A DNA stretch of 32,225 nt from Litchfieldia alkalitelluris (GCF_002153425.1 NZ_KZ119600.1:4780100-4812324); one strand, 5' to 3'; numbered from the stretch's first letter, positions 9,725 through 18,570 are shown. Notes: a model not told the origin generated them from the sequence alone. A program made the numbers and translations.

Positions 9725-9750
9725 TTAAATTATTGTAAATAGGTTATGAT
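9721..9750 (+). promoter_or_regulatory. Promoter of the serS T-box transcript
   Basis: TTGATT (9721-9726), an 18-nt spacer, and TATGAT (9745-9750), a good sigma-A promoter. The predicted start is near 9757, just before the T-box stem I. The -35 overlaps the end of pdxT. Confidence 0.65.
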
Positions 9751-9756
9751 AGAAAA

Positions 9757-10006
9757 AGATAAATATTCTGACTGTGAAGAAGGGAACTAGTAACAAGCTG
9801 TTATCTCCTCAGAGAGCCGATGGTTGCTGTGAATCGGTGAGTAGCATTTGTGAATCCATCCCAGAGCAAGATAGCTGAAAATGAAATTAGGCTATTTCGG
9901 TGATCACCGTTATGATCAAATTCGAGGTGAAAGTGTTTTTACACTTTAACCAGGGTGGCAACGCGGGTATACTCTCGTCCCTGATTTTGGGACGGGAGTT
10001 TTTTGT
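9757..10006 (+). promoter_or_regulatory. T-box riboswitch controlling serS
   Basis: Senses uncharged tRNA-Ser and prevents transcription termination ahead of serS. Stem I carries the AGTA loop-E motif (9789-9792) and the distal bulge around GGTTGCTGTGAA. A specifier region holds TCC, a serine codon (9855-9857, in GAATCCATC). The conserved T-box sequence AGGGTGGCAACGCG (9952-9965) forms the antiterminator with the upstream part of the terminator. The intrinsic terminator (ACTCTCGTCCC / GGGACGGGAGT, about 9970-9999, then T's) is clear. The specifier assignment is by eye. Only serS lies downstream; the tRNA-Ser gene that follows serS in B. subtilis is not found here. Confidence 0.93.
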
Positions 10007-10090
10007 ATTTTTTTCAAGAAAACTATCCTGTCATTTACATGGTGAGATGAAGCTTACGTATAAGTACATATCATTTGAGGAGGTATTAAC

Positions 10091-11365
10091 ATGTTAGATG
10101 TAAAACTATTAAGAGCAAATTTTAATGAAGTGAAAGAAAAATTGCAGCATAGGAATGAAGACATTTCTGACTTAGATCGCTTTGAAGAGTTAGATCAAAA
10201 GCGAAGAAACATCATTCAAGAAGTAGAGGAGTTAAAAAACAGAAGGAATACTGTATCACAGGAAATCTCTCAACTTAAGCGTGAGAAAAAGGACGCCGAC
10301 GACTTAATTCGTGAAATGAAAAATGTTTCAACAAAGGTAAAAGAGCTAGATGAAGTTTTACGTCAAGTAGACGAAGATCTCTCTCAACTATTACTCAGAC
10401 TACCAAATATTCCTCATGAAAGTGCACCTGTTGGTACTTCAGAGGAAGAGAATGAAGTAGTTCGTACATGGGGAGATGTTCCAAAGTTTTCATTTGAGGA
10501 AAAAGCACATTGGGATATTGCTACAGAATTAGGTATATTGGACTTTGAAAGAGCTTCAAAGGTAACTGGTAGTAGATTTGTTTTTTATAAAGGGATGGGT
10601 GCTAGGTTAGAGAGAGCACTGATTAACTTTATGATGGATTTACACCAAGATGAGCATGGCTACGAAGAAGTATTACCTCCATATATGGTAAATAGGGATA
10701 GCATGACTGGCACAGGGCAACTTCCAAAGTTTGAAGAGGATGCATTTAAAATAAGGGAAGAAGAGTATTTCCTTATTCCTACGGCAGAGGTACCTGTAAC
10801 GAATATGCACCGAGATGAAATCATAAATGGGGAAGAACTTCCAAAAGCATATACTGCTTATAGCGCTTGCTTCCGTTCAGAAGCAGGGTCAGCTGGAAGA
10901 GATACAAGAGGGCTGATTCGTCAACACCAGTTTAACAAAGTAGAGCTTGTAAGGTTTGTAAAACCAGAAGAATCTTATGAGCAATTAGAATTGCTTACTT
11001 CTCAAGCAGAAAAAGTTTTACAACTATTAGGTCTACCATATCAAGTATTAAGTATGTGTACAGGAGATTTAGGCTTTACTGCTGCTAAGAAATACGATAT
11101 TGAAGTATGGATTCCTAGCAATAATTCTTATCGTGAAATCTCTTCTTGTAGTAACTTTGAAGCATTTCAGGCGAGAAGAGCAAATATTCGTTTTAAGAGA
11201 GATTCTAAAAGTAAAGCGGAATTTGTACACACTCTCAATGGTTCCGGCTTAGCCGTAGGTAGAACGGTTGCTGCTATCCTTGAGAACTATCAGCAGGAAG
11301 ATGGATCTGTCCTCATTCCTGAAGTGTTAAGACCATATATGGGTGGAAAAGAAGTTATCAAATAA
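10091..11365 (+). CDS. serS: Seryl-tRNA synthetase
   Basis: Charges tRNA-Ser with serine, and tRNA-Sec where present, in the cytosol. The 424-aa class IIa enzyme is full length. The N-terminal ~105 residues are the antiparallel coiled-coil tRNA-binding arm (charged heptads from about 27 to 100). Motif 2 is [21 protein letters not shown] (about 261-281, shown in part: [12 protein letters not shown]). Motif 3 is [18 protein letters not shown] near 382-400. Serine-binding residues TAE (231-233) are present. GAGGAGGT precedes ATG 10091. It is controlled by the T-box leader in front and ended by a strong terminator, hence monocistronic. Confidence 0.98.
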   Translation: MLDVKLLRANFNEVKEKLQHRNEDISDLDRFEELDQKRRNIIQEVEELKNRRNTVSQEISQLKREKKDADDLIREMKNVSTKVKELDEVLRQVDEDLSQLLLRLPNIPHESAPVGTSEEENEVVRTWGDVPKFSFEEKAHWDIATELGILDFERASKVTGSRFVFYKGMGARLERALINFMMDLHQDEHGYEEVLPPYMVNRDSMTGTGQLPKFEEDAFKIREEEYFLIPTAEVPVTNMHRDEIINGEELPKAYTAYSACFRSEAGSAGRDTRGLIRQHQFNKVELVRFVKPEESYEQLELLTSQAEKVLQLLGLPYQVLSMCTGDLGFTAAKKYDIEVWIPSNNSYREISSCSNFEAFQARRANIRFKRDSKSKAEFVHTLNGSGLAVGRTVAAILENYQQEDGSVLIPEVLRPYMGGKEVIK

Positions 11366-11374
11366 TAAACATAG

Positions 11375-11413
11375 AAGCTACTGAACGGTTATCATTCGTT
11401 CGGTAGCTTTTTT
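11375..11413 (+). terminator. serS terminator
   Basis: A 13-bp stem with one G-U pair (AAGCTACTGAACG / CGTTCGGTAGCTT), a 9-nt loop and a T-run, 9 nt after the serS stop codon. Confidence 0.92.
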
Positions 11414-11945
11414 AAATTCATTCAGCAACATTATTTACAAGTAGACAGTTATTTAATAATTATATGAGAATGATGTTTCCTTATAATACAACTAATTTTC
11501 AACAAATATTGCATAACTCAGTTTACAAGAATGGTAGTAGTATTAGATGTTTCATCTATACATATTCGATGTAAGAAAATATTCCATAAAAAATACAAAT
11601 GAAAAAATGAATATTAATTACAATAAATGAATGATCATAACAAACGAACCATATTTTTCCTTATAAAACATAAATATACGATTGATTGAATCTTATATTT
11701 ATTCCAATTATTTAGCATTCCTAAATATCTGAATAGAAATAATTTTCAGAAAACTATATACTTCTTCATATAACTATGATAAATTATTTTCTAGAATAGG
11801 AAGACTTGGTTTTTTATTGAAAATGAGTAGTACTTTAGTGTTCAAAATTAATAAAGCTTCTTGAATATATTATCACATTAAACTAAATCTATTTTAGTAG
11901 TATAAAGACAAAATACACGATTTTTAGTAAAAGTGGGGTGGGTGT
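11414..11945. other. AT-rich non-coding region before transporter operon 1
   Basis: No open frame with a ribosome-binding site and no tRNA is seen. In B. subtilis this is where tRNA-Ser and the deoxynucleoside kinases dgk/dck would begin; none is present. The region holds the CodY-like box at 11741-11755, and a weaker one (12 of 15) at 11494-11508. The best promoter guess near the gene is TTAAAC-N17-TATAAA (11878-11906), which is weak. Confidence 0.6.
11741..11755 (+). promoter_or_regulatory. CodY-binding box upstream of transporter operon 1
   Basis: AATTTTCAGAAAACT matches the established CodY consensus AATTTTCWGAAAATT at 14 of 15 positions. It lies about 190 bp before the first gene. CodY represses peptide-uptake genes in Bacilli when GTP and branched-chain amino acids are high. 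The position relative to the true start site is not known. Confidence 0.65.
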
Positions 11946-12962
11946 ATGCAGGAGAAGACGGACAGTAAACAGGAGATAGGACAAAAGAAGACCGACGTTT
12001 TATTACAAGTAGAAGGATTAAAAACTTACTTTTACATGGAGCAGGATAAAGTAGCGAAAGCTGTGGATGATGTCAGTTTTACCTTAAAAAAGGGAGAGAC
12101 ATTAGCTCTAGTAGGGGAATCAGGAAGTGGAAAAAGTATCACTTCTTTATCTTTAATGAGACTTATCCCATCACCTCCAGGAAAAATTATTGAGGGATCT
12201 ATTAAACTTGATGGAACGGACCTATTATCATTATCGGAAAAAGATATGAGAAAAGTACGAGGTAATGATATTGGAATGATCTTTCAAGAACCTATGACTT
12301 CTTTAAATCCTGTATATACAATTGGAAATCAGATAGCAGAAACGTTAATGAAACATAAGAAACTAAAAAAGAAGGAAGCTTATAAGAGAGCTGTTGAATT
12401 ATTAAAGCTAGTTGGATTTGCTAGAGCTGAGCAAATCGTTCATGAATATCCCCACCAACTATCAGGCGGAATGAGACAAAGGGCGATGATAGCAATGGCT
12501 TTGTCCTGTGATCCTAAGCTGCTTATTGCTGACGAGCCTACCACCGCATTAGATGTAACAATACAAACCCAAATACTAGACTTAATGGTAGAAATGAAAG
12601 AGAAATTTGAGTCATCTATCCTTTTAATAACACATGATTTAGGAGTTGTAGCAGAAGTTGCTGACCGTGTTTTAGTTATGTATGGCGGTCAAATTGTGGA
12701 GGAGGCAACGGCATATGAGCTGTATACAAATCCACAGCACCCATACACAGTTGGATTATTAAACAGCATACCAAACCTAGAATCAGATGTAGAAAGATTA
12801 GAGTCCATCAAAGGAACTGTACCACCAGCACATCGTTTTCCAAAAGGATGTCGCTTTGCTCCTAGATGCAAGCATGTGATGGATAAATGTTATGAAGCAA
12901 ATCCTGACCTACTAGAGAAGGATTCTAATCATAAAGTCAGATGCTATCTCTATGAGGAATAA
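11946..12962 (+). CDS. Oligopeptide ABC transporter ATPase, OppD/AppD type (operon 1)
   Basis: One of two ATPases that drive peptide import at the inner face of the membrane. The 338-aa protein has Walker A GESGSGKS (57-64), Q-loop FQEP, signature LSGGMRQR (about 172-179), Walker B LLIADEP (192-198) and H-loop THD. The C-terminal oligopeptide-transporter extension (HPY motif, then four Cys: CRFAPRC, C, C) is present; homologous extensions have been reported to bind an iron-sulfur cluster. GTGGGGTGGG precedes ATG 11946. It is the first gene of a D-F-A-B-C operon, the order of B. subtilis appDFABC. The substrate is inferred to be oligopeptides; nickel or other small ligands cannot be excluded. 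Confidence 0.92.
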   Translation: MQEKTDSKQEIGQKKTDVLLQVEGLKTYFYMEQDKVAKAVDDVSFTLKKGETLALVGESGSGKSITSLSLMRLIPSPPGKIIEGSIKLDGTDLLSLSEKDMRKVRGNDIGMIFQEPMTSLNPVYTIGNQIAETLMKHKKLKKKEAYKRAVELLKLVGFARAEQIVHEYPHQLSGGMRQRAMIAMALSCDPKLLIADEPTTALDVTIQTQILDLMVEMKEKFESSILLITHDLGVVAEVADRVLVMYGGQIVEEATAYELYTNPQHPYTVGLLNSIPNLESDVERLESIKGTVPPAHRFPKGCRFAPRCKHVMDKCYEANPDLLEKDSNHKVRCYLYEE

Positions 12963-12977
12963 GGAGGGGGTCATGGA

Positions 12978-13967
12978 GTGTTAGGTAAAGAGAAACTATT
13001 AGAGGTAAGAAACTTAAAAAAGTACTTCCCTGTTAAGGGAGGCGTATTACAAAGAACTATAGGACACGTAAAAGCAGTGGATGACGTTTCCTTTGACCTT
13101 TACGAAGGGGAAACCTTGGGTATTGTTGGTGAGTCAGGATCAGGGAAGTCCACACTAGGACGGACTTTATTAAGACTACTAGATCCAACAGATGGTCAAA
13201 TTATTTTTCAAGGTAATGATATTTCAAAACTAAGCAATAGAAAAATGCGACCAATTAGAAAAGATATGCAAATGGTTTTTCAAGATCCATTCGCTTCATT
13301 AAATCCACGAATGAGTGTAGGGGAAATTATCGAAGAGCCGATGCTAGTCCAGCGCACTCTAACAAGGAAGGAAAGAAAAGATAAGGTGATAGATTTGCTA
13401 GAAAAAGTAGGACTATCCCCTGAGGCAAGGACCAAATACCCTCATGAGTTCTCCGGGGGACAACGTCAGAGGATAGGAATTGCTAGGGCCTTAACGATGA
13501 ATCCAAAGTTTATTATTGGAGATGAGCCAGTTTCAGCGTTAGATGTATCGGTACAATCTCAAGTTCTGAACTTAATGGAGGACTTACAGGATGACTTTAA
13601 CCTTACTTACTTATTCATTGCCCATGATTTAGGGGTAGTAAAACATATAAGTGACAGAGTTGGGGTTATGTATTTAGGCAAACTAGCAGAGATTGGTCCA
13701 AAGCATAAAATTTACGATAATCCATTGCACCCATATACACAAGCCCTATTATCATCTGTTCCAGTGCCTGATGTGGAGAGGAAGCGGGAAAAAATAAAGC
13801 TGCAAGGTGAACTCCCAAGTCCATCTAATCCACCTAAAGGTTGTGTATTTCATACGAGGTGCCCTGAGGCGCATGAGAGATGTCGCGTAGAGATTCCAGA
13901 GCTCATTCATCAGGGGGAGGAACAATACGTGGCATGTCATTTGTATACAAGTGAATCTGATATCTAA
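12978..13967 (+). CDS. Oligopeptide ABC transporter ATPase, OppF/AppF type (operon 1)
   Basis: The second nucleotide-binding subunit, expected to pair with the product of 11946-12962. The 329-aa protein has Walker A GESGSGKST (51-59), Q-loop FQDP, signature FSGGQRQR (158-165), Walker B FIIGDEP (178-184) and the C-terminal HPYTQALLS motif with a Cys-containing tail. It starts with GTG at 12978, 15 nt after the D gene, preceded at 7 nt by AAGGAGGGGG. An ATG at 12973 is out because it meets a stop after three codons. The F-type subunit is distinguished by the N-terminal LKKYFPVKGG motif. Confidence 0.92.
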   Translation: MLGKEKLLEVRNLKKYFPVKGGVLQRTIGHVKAVDDVSFDLYEGETLGIVGESGSGKSTLGRTLLRLLDPTDGQIIFQGNDISKLSNRKMRPIRKDMQMVFQDPFASLNPRMSVGEIIEEPMLVQRTLTRKERKDKVIDLLEKVGLSPEARTKYPHEFSGGQRQRIGIARALTMNPKFIIGDEPVSALDVSVQSQVLNLMEDLQDDFNLTYLFIAHDLGVVKHISDRVGVMYLGKLAEIGPKHKIYDNPLHPYTQALLSSVPVPDVERKREKIKLQGELPSPSNPPKGCVFHTRCPEAHERCRVEIPELIHQGEEQYVACHLYTSESDI

Positions 13968-14053
13968 CTATCATACTAATTATTTCCCTTTTGCCAAAAG
14001 GAGGTGAAGGCTAGGCTAAGGGCACAAGGGGGTTCTATACACTTAGTTTTTTC

Positions 14054-14068
14054 AATTTTCTGAAATGT
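14054..14068 (+). promoter_or_regulatory. CodY-like box between the F and A genes of operon 1
   Basis: AATTTTCTGAAATGT matches the CodY consensus at 13 of 15 positions, with the AATTTTCTGAAA core intact. It lies 20 nt before the binding-protein start codon, overlapping the 121-bp F-A gap that could hold an internal promoter. It may also be chance, given the AT-rich context. Confidence 0.45.
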
Positions 14069-14088
14069 TAAAGGGGGTAATTGTATTT

Positions 14089-15933
14089 ATGAAGCTTAGT
14101 AAATTTTGGCTTATGTTGGTTCTATCTTTATCGTTAATGTTAATCTTAGTTGCTTGTGGTGGTGACGATGAGGATACTAGTGCACCAGAGGATGAGCCAG
14201 AACAAACAGATGATGGTACTGAAGACGATGGAGATGATACTGACGCTGATACGGATGCTGATGATGGAGATGAAGGGGAAGAAGCTGGTGGTCCTCAACA
14301 AGGTGGAATGATCACTGCAGGTATGTATTCTGCACCAGGTCATCAATTCAACCCAATTTTTTATGGGGATGCCTATGAAGCAAACATTTTAGATTTTACC
14401 CATGAATCACTTGTAACTCTTAATGAAAATTTTGAATATGTACCTAGCTTAGCAAGAGATTGGGAATTAAATGATGATCAGACGGAACTTACTTATTACT
14501 TAGAGGAAAATGTAACATGGCATGACGGTACACCATTTACTGCAGATGATGTTTATTTCACTTATTCTTCTATTGCAGACGGTGAGTATGTTGCATCAGG
14601 TGGAGTTCGAATTGACTATGTTAGATTTTTAGTAGGTTACGAGGATTATCGTGATGGAGAAACAGATACGTTTGAAGGTGTGGAAGTGGTAGATGAGCAC
14701 ACTGTAAAATTCCACTTTGCAGAACCTAACGTAACTCCTGAGTTTAGAACAAGTTTCCCTATCATTCCAGCACATGTTTTTGAAGGTTTATCGGTAGCAG
14801 ATATGGTAGATCATCCTGCATCGCGCAATGCTGGTGAAATTATCGGAACTGGTCCTTATCAATTAACAGACATGCTAGAAGGGGAGCAATATGTTTTAAC
14901 TGCCTATGATAATTACTGGAAAGGGTCACCAAAACTTGATGGTATTACTTGGAGAGTTATTGAACAATCAGTTATGCCAGGAATGCTCGAACGCGGTGAG
15001 TTAGATATGATTGCAGAACCTAATGGTGTTCCTGCAGCTGACTTTGAACGTGTAGATGGTTTAGATAATGTTACTACTTTCACCACTCAAGATTTTGGAT
15101 ATCAGTATATCGGTATCAAACATCATCACAGAACGGCAGAAGATGTGGAAAATGGTGTGGTTGATCCTAATAATTGGGTAGTTAATGAAAAGGTTCAAGA
15201 TGTTAGAGTGCGTCAGGCAATGATGTATGCATTGGATAGAGAAGGTATCGTTGGAGGTTTAATGAATGGTTTAGGTTCTGTATTGCATGCTCCATTCCCT
15301 GAAGCATCATGGGCATATGATGAAAGTGCTTTTACTGTTTATGAGCAAAATGTTGAAAAAGCTAATGAATTACTAGACGAAGCGGGATACATTGATGTAA
15401 CAGGAGATGGATACCGTGAGGATCCAGATGGAAATGAGTGGACACTGAACTTAGATTATCCAACTGGAAACGAAGTGCGTGAGCGTACTGCACCTATAAT
15501 CGTAGCTGAGTTTGGAGAAGTTGGAATTCGTGTAGATATGCGTCAGCCACGAGATGCCGCAACTCACTTTGAAATTGTAGAAGATGATAATACGGACTGG
15601 GATTTATATTTAGCAGGTTGGAGTCTAGCTACTGGAGACCCAGACCCTGCAGGTATCTGGAAATCTGACAATCCATTTAACTACCTTCGTTGGAATGATT
15701 CAACAAGTGATGAGTTAATTGAATTGGCTGTAAAAGCGCCTGATGCTTTTGATCTAGATTTCCGAGCAGAGACTTATAATGAGTGGACTGCCTACGTAAC
15801 AGAACAAGTACCAATGGTATTCCTATACTCTTCAGACAACATTTATGCCTATAATTCTGCTTTACAGGATGTTACTCACAGACCTACTGGAATCTATACA
15901 GATTCTCACCTATGGTGGTTAGATCAAGAATAA
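14089..15933 (+). CDS. Peptide-binding lipoprotein (SBP family 5), operon 1
   Basis: The extracytoplasmic receptor that captures peptides for the transporter. A lipoprotein signal peptide ends in lipobox LVAC, so Cys23 should be lipidated. It is followed by a linker of about 40 residues made almost only of Asp, Glu, Thr, Gly and Ala (residues ~26-68), then by the family-5 fold. Typical motifs include WHDGTPFTADDVYFTYSS, IGTGPYQL and VRQAMMYALDREGIV. At 614 aa it is longer than typical OppA (about 545), largely because of the acidic linker. The frame opens at 14065, but ATG 14089 is chosen because AAAGGGGG lies 11-18 nt before it. Paralogue of the operon 2 protein at 20666, with similar ends (HLWW against HLWY). 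Confidence 0.93.
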   Translation: MKLSKFWLMLVLSLSLMLILVACGGDDEDTSAPEDEPEQTDDGTEDDGDDTDADTDADDGDEGEEAGGPQQGGMITAGMYSAPGHQFNPIFYGDAYEANILDFTHESLVTLNENFEYVPSLARDWELNDDQTELTYYLEENVTWHDGTPFTADDVYFTYSSIADGEYVASGGVRIDYVRFLVGYEDYRDGETDTFEGVEVVDEHTVKFHFAEPNVTPEFRTSFPIIPAHVFEGLSVADMVDHPASRNAGEIIGTGPYQLTDMLEGEQYVLTAYDNYWKGSPKLDGITWRVIEQSVMPGMLERGELDMIAEPNGVPAADFERVDGLDNVTTFTTQDFGYQYIGIKHHHRTAEDVENGVVDPNNWVVNEKVQDVRVRQAMMYALDREGIVGGLMNGLGSVLHAPFPEASWAYDESAFTVYEQNVEKANELLDEAGYIDVTGDGYREDPDGNEWTLNLDYPTGNEVRERTAPIIVAEFGEVGIRVDMRQPRDAATHFEIVEDDNTDWDLYLAGWSLATGDPDPAGIWKSDNPFNYLRWNDSTSDELIELAVKAPDAFDLDFRAETYNEWTAYVTEQVPMVFLYSSDNIYAYNSALQDVTHRPTGIYTDSHLWWLDQE

Positions 15934-15941
15934 TCTATGGA

Positions 15942-15984
15942 GGGATAAACGTGCAGGGCCCTCGGTCGTGCACGTACCCTTTTA
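15942..15984 (+). terminator. Stem-loop after the operon 1 binding-protein gene
   Basis: ACGTGCA (15949-15955) and TGCACGT (15969-15975) form a perfect 7-bp stem. It is extended imperfectly by GGG/CCC and followed by TTTT. Such hairpins after binding-protein genes often act as partial terminators or 3'-end protectors, giving more receptor than permease. It could also be a full terminator with a new promoter before the permease genes. Confidence 0.55.
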
Positions 15985-16069
15985 TAAAACTATTAGATAA
16001 ATTGCCAGATTAAATTTATATCTTATATAGGTGAGAGCCTTGTGTTTTTCTGATTAGGAGGTGTGTGGA

Positions 16070-17035
16070 ATGCATAAGTATATCATCCGTCGAATACTAC
16101 AATTTATCCCAATGCTATTTTTAATTACAATCGTCGTTTTTGCATTAGCGAAGGCTGCTCCAGGAGATGTGCTATCGGGGGAAAGGTTAGATCCCAATAT
16201 ACCTGCAGAAGTATATGACATGCGTAGGGAGGCTTTGGGTCTTAATGACCATATAACTGTTCAATATTGGAATTGGTTATCATCTGTTGCTACAGGGGAT
16301 TTAGGTACATCCATGCAGTACACAGGGCGTTCGGTCGCAGAGTTAATCAATGCAAGAGTAATGAACACTGTATATTTATCTTTGTTTGCTTTAGGGGTAA
16401 CACTTGCTTTTGCTATTCCAATAGGAATTTATTCAGCAACGAGAAAGTATTCACTTTTTGATTATGGAGCTACGACCTTTGCCTTTTTAGGTCTGGCCAC
16501 ACCTAACTTTTTTGCTGGGTTGTTAGCTATCTATGTATTTGGATTTATGTTAGGTTGGTTCCCATCCCAAGGTACAGTATCGACTGTTGGACTATCTGGA
16601 ATGGAATTATTTTTAGATAAGTTAAAGCATTTAGTCTTACCTGGGTTCACATTAGGGTTAGCCAGTACGGCTTCATACATGAGATATATGCGTACGGAAA
16701 TTTTGGAAGTCAAAGGTAGTGACTTTATAAGAACAGCTAAAGCGAAAGGGCTGAGCAATCATTCCGTTCTTTATAAACATACTTTAAGAAATGCTCTTCT
16801 TCCTATTATAACTCTTTTAGGATTAGAGTTTGGAACACTTTTAAGTGGTGCAATTATAACTGAACGAGTTTTCAGTTATCCAGGATTAGGTCAACTTTTC
16901 TTAACATCTGTTCAGAATCGTGATTATCCTGTAATAATGGCTATCAACTTAATATTAGCAATAACAATCTTAATTGGAAATTTATTAGCGGATATATTTT
17001 ACGCCGTAGTTGATCCAAGAATACGATACGATTAG
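16070..17035 (+). CDS. Peptide ABC transporter permease, OppB/AppB type (operon 1)
   Basis: One of two membrane subunits forming the import channel. The 321-aa protein has a first membrane helix at about 9-29 (IPMLFLITIVVFALA). Further hydrophobic helices lie near 100-123, 134-163, 189-203, 240-265 and 285-312, and the cytoplasmic EAA loop (FIRTAKAKGL, about 219-228) contacts an ATPase. It ends with the family-typical VDPRIRYD. The frame opens at GTG 16061, but ATG 16070 is chosen, with AGGAGGTG 7 nt before it. The C-type permease gene follows after 12 nt. Confidence 0.93.
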   Translation: MHKYIIRRILQFIPMLFLITIVVFALAKAAPGDVLSGERLDPNIPAEVYDMRREALGLNDHITVQYWNWLSSVATGDLGTSMQYTGRSVAELINARVMNTVYLSLFALGVTLAFAIPIGIYSATRKYSLFDYGATTFAFLGLATPNFFAGLLAIYVFGFMLGWFPSQGTVSTVGLSGMELFLDKLKHLVLPGFTLGLASTASYMRYMRTEILEVKGSDFIRTAKAKGLSNHSVLYKHTLRNALLPIITLLGLEFGTLLSGAIITERVFSYPGLGQLFLTSVQNRDYPVIMAINLILAITILIGNLLADIFYAVVDPRIRYD

Positions 17036-17047
17036 AGGTGAATCGTG

Positions 17048-17965
17048 ATGGAAACTGATTTACAAAAAAACTTAAATTTAGATCCAAAGAATAATGGAAT
17101 GAAGGCAGAAAAAAGTTTAAGTCCTTTCCAATTAGCGATGCGCCGGTTCTTAAAGAATAAATTAGCAATTATAGGTATCGTTATTCTTAGTGTATTTGTG
17201 CTCGTTGCTATTTTCGCAGATCAGATTGCTACTCATGACCCAATACAATATAACATGACTAATATAGAAGGGAAGGCTTCTTCTGAGCATTGGCTCGGTA
17301 CAGATCGTTCGGGGAGGGATAACTTCTCACGATTAGTATATGGTTCTCGCATTTCACTTACTGTTGGTTTTTCGGCTATGCTATTTACTGTTCTAATTGG
17401 TGTGACTTTAGGTTCCTTGGCAGGATATTATGGAGGGAAAATTGATAGTTTAATTATGAGAATTACGGATCTTATGTTAATCCTCCCATTCCTTCTATTT
17501 GTATTGACGATTATTGCTATTTTGGAAAGGATCAATATCACCATATTTATAGTAATCATAGCTATGACGTCCTGGCCAAACCTTACTAGGATTATAAGAG
17601 CCACATTTTTATCCTTAAGAGAGAAGGAATTTATACTAGGAGCTAGGTCAATAGGGGCTTCTGACTTCAGGATAATATTTAAACATTTCCTCCCTAATGC
17701 GATTGGGCCAATCATTGTTAATGCAACTTTAATGATGGCAACAATGATAATTATAGAATCTGGATTAAGTTTTATAGGATTTGGAATACCGCAGCCAACA
17801 CCAACGTGGGGGAATATGATAACTGAGGCAACAAATCTTCGAATGTTAGAGGGGAATCCAGAGGCTTGGTTACCGCCAGGATTAGCCATTTTGCTAACAG
17901 TACTCTCTATTAACTTCATAGGTGACGGGTTGAGAGATGCTTTCGATCCTAAAAGTAACTACTAA
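17048..17965 (+). CDS. Peptide ABC transporter permease, OppC/AppC type (operon 1)
   Basis: The second channel subunit. The 305-aa protein has a cytoplasmic N-terminus of about 33 residues and a first membrane helix near 38-60. The OppC-specific periplasmic segment GTDRSGRDNFSRLVYG follows, then further helices, an EAA loop (FILGARSIGASDF) and the conserved C-terminus GDGLRDAFDPK. AGAGGTG precedes ATG 17048; a GTG at 17045 is directly adjacent and less well spaced. It is the last gene of operon 1, followed by a large hairpin. Confidence 0.93.
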   Translation: METDLQKNLNLDPKNNGMKAEKSLSPFQLAMRRFLKNKLAIIGIVILSVFVLVAIFADQIATHDPIQYNMTNIEGKASSEHWLGTDRSGRDNFSRLVYGSRISLTVGFSAMLFTVLIGVTLGSLAGYYGGKIDSLIMRITDLMLILPFLLFVLTIIAILERINITIFIVIIAMTSWPNLTRIIRATFLSLREKEFILGARSIGASDFRIIFKHFLPNAIGPIIVNATLMMATMIIIESGLSFIGFGIPQPTPTWGNMITEATNLRMLEGNPEAWLPPGLAILLTVLSINFIGDGLRDAFDPKSNY

Positions 17966-17972
17966 GGATAAT

Positions 17973-18063
17973 GAGGTTGGGACATAACTAAAAGTGTTTA
18001 AATAAATTTGCGAAAGTTCGAATTTTCGTATGTTAATACACTTTTGTCCCAGGCTCTTTTTTT
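17973..18063 (+). terminator. Large stem-loop terminator of the GAGGTTGGGACATAAC type
   Basis: Arms GAGGTTGGGACA and TGTCCCAGGCTC pair with an internal mismatch. They are extended by AAAAGTGTTT / ATACACTTTT, enclose a CGAAA/TTTCG hairpin, and end in a T-run. From memory, the GGGACATAAC ... GTCCC(A)G hairpin type is a dispersed intergenic element in Bacilli and staphylococci, often ending operons. It closes operon 1. Confidence 0.8.
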
Positions 18064-18543
18064 ATTGGACTAACCCCTTACAATTAAGAGGAAGAAATGG
18101 ATATATTTTTTATAGTAGTAAATTGATAATACCTGTTATCTAGTGAAAAAAAACATGCATAATCTTAATAAAGCGTGTATAATGTTTCGTGACATGTTTG
18201 TCATTCAGTTATTGATTCTATTTATAGTATATATATATATCTTTTTATCTTTTTTGAAAGGATGGTGCTTAACAGTAATTTAAGAAATTGGTATGTTTAT
18301 GTAAAAGTTATACATTACTGATTGTGAATTATTTTTATTTATATACTAGTAAAATATATATTAAAATAATTTCTTTCATATAATAATTAGTTACAAACCA
18401 TAGGAATGGCAAGGGTTAAGACAGTTACTTATATTTGGAAATGTAAAAATTGTAAGAATTATCTTTACAAATAGTTATCTGACAATTAAAATAATTATAA
18501 AACCGTAACAAAATTGCAAAATTATAAACTAGCAAAGTTCAAG

Positions 18544-18570
18544 TTGACAGGTATAATACGTTATTATAAT
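18544..18570 (+). promoter_or_regulatory. Probable promoter of transporter operon 2
   Basis: A perfect TTGACA (18544-18549) and a perfect TATAAT (18565-18570), separated by only 15 nt, shorter than the optimal 17. An alternative -10 with 17-nt spacing is TAATAT at 18567-18572. The short spacing may make it weak or regulated. Confidence 0.55.

Noticed and set aside
9900-10097. A 65-residue open frame upstream of serS.
   Set aside because: It runs through the T-box antiterminator and terminator and is not coding.
17428-17919. Long open frame antisense to the operon 1 C-type permease, and a similar one at 23862-24347 antisense to the operon 2 C-type permease.
   Set aside because: Both mirror the same part of paralogous hydrophobic proteins; codon bias of membrane segments leaves the opposite strand open. 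No ribosome-binding site or recognisable domain.
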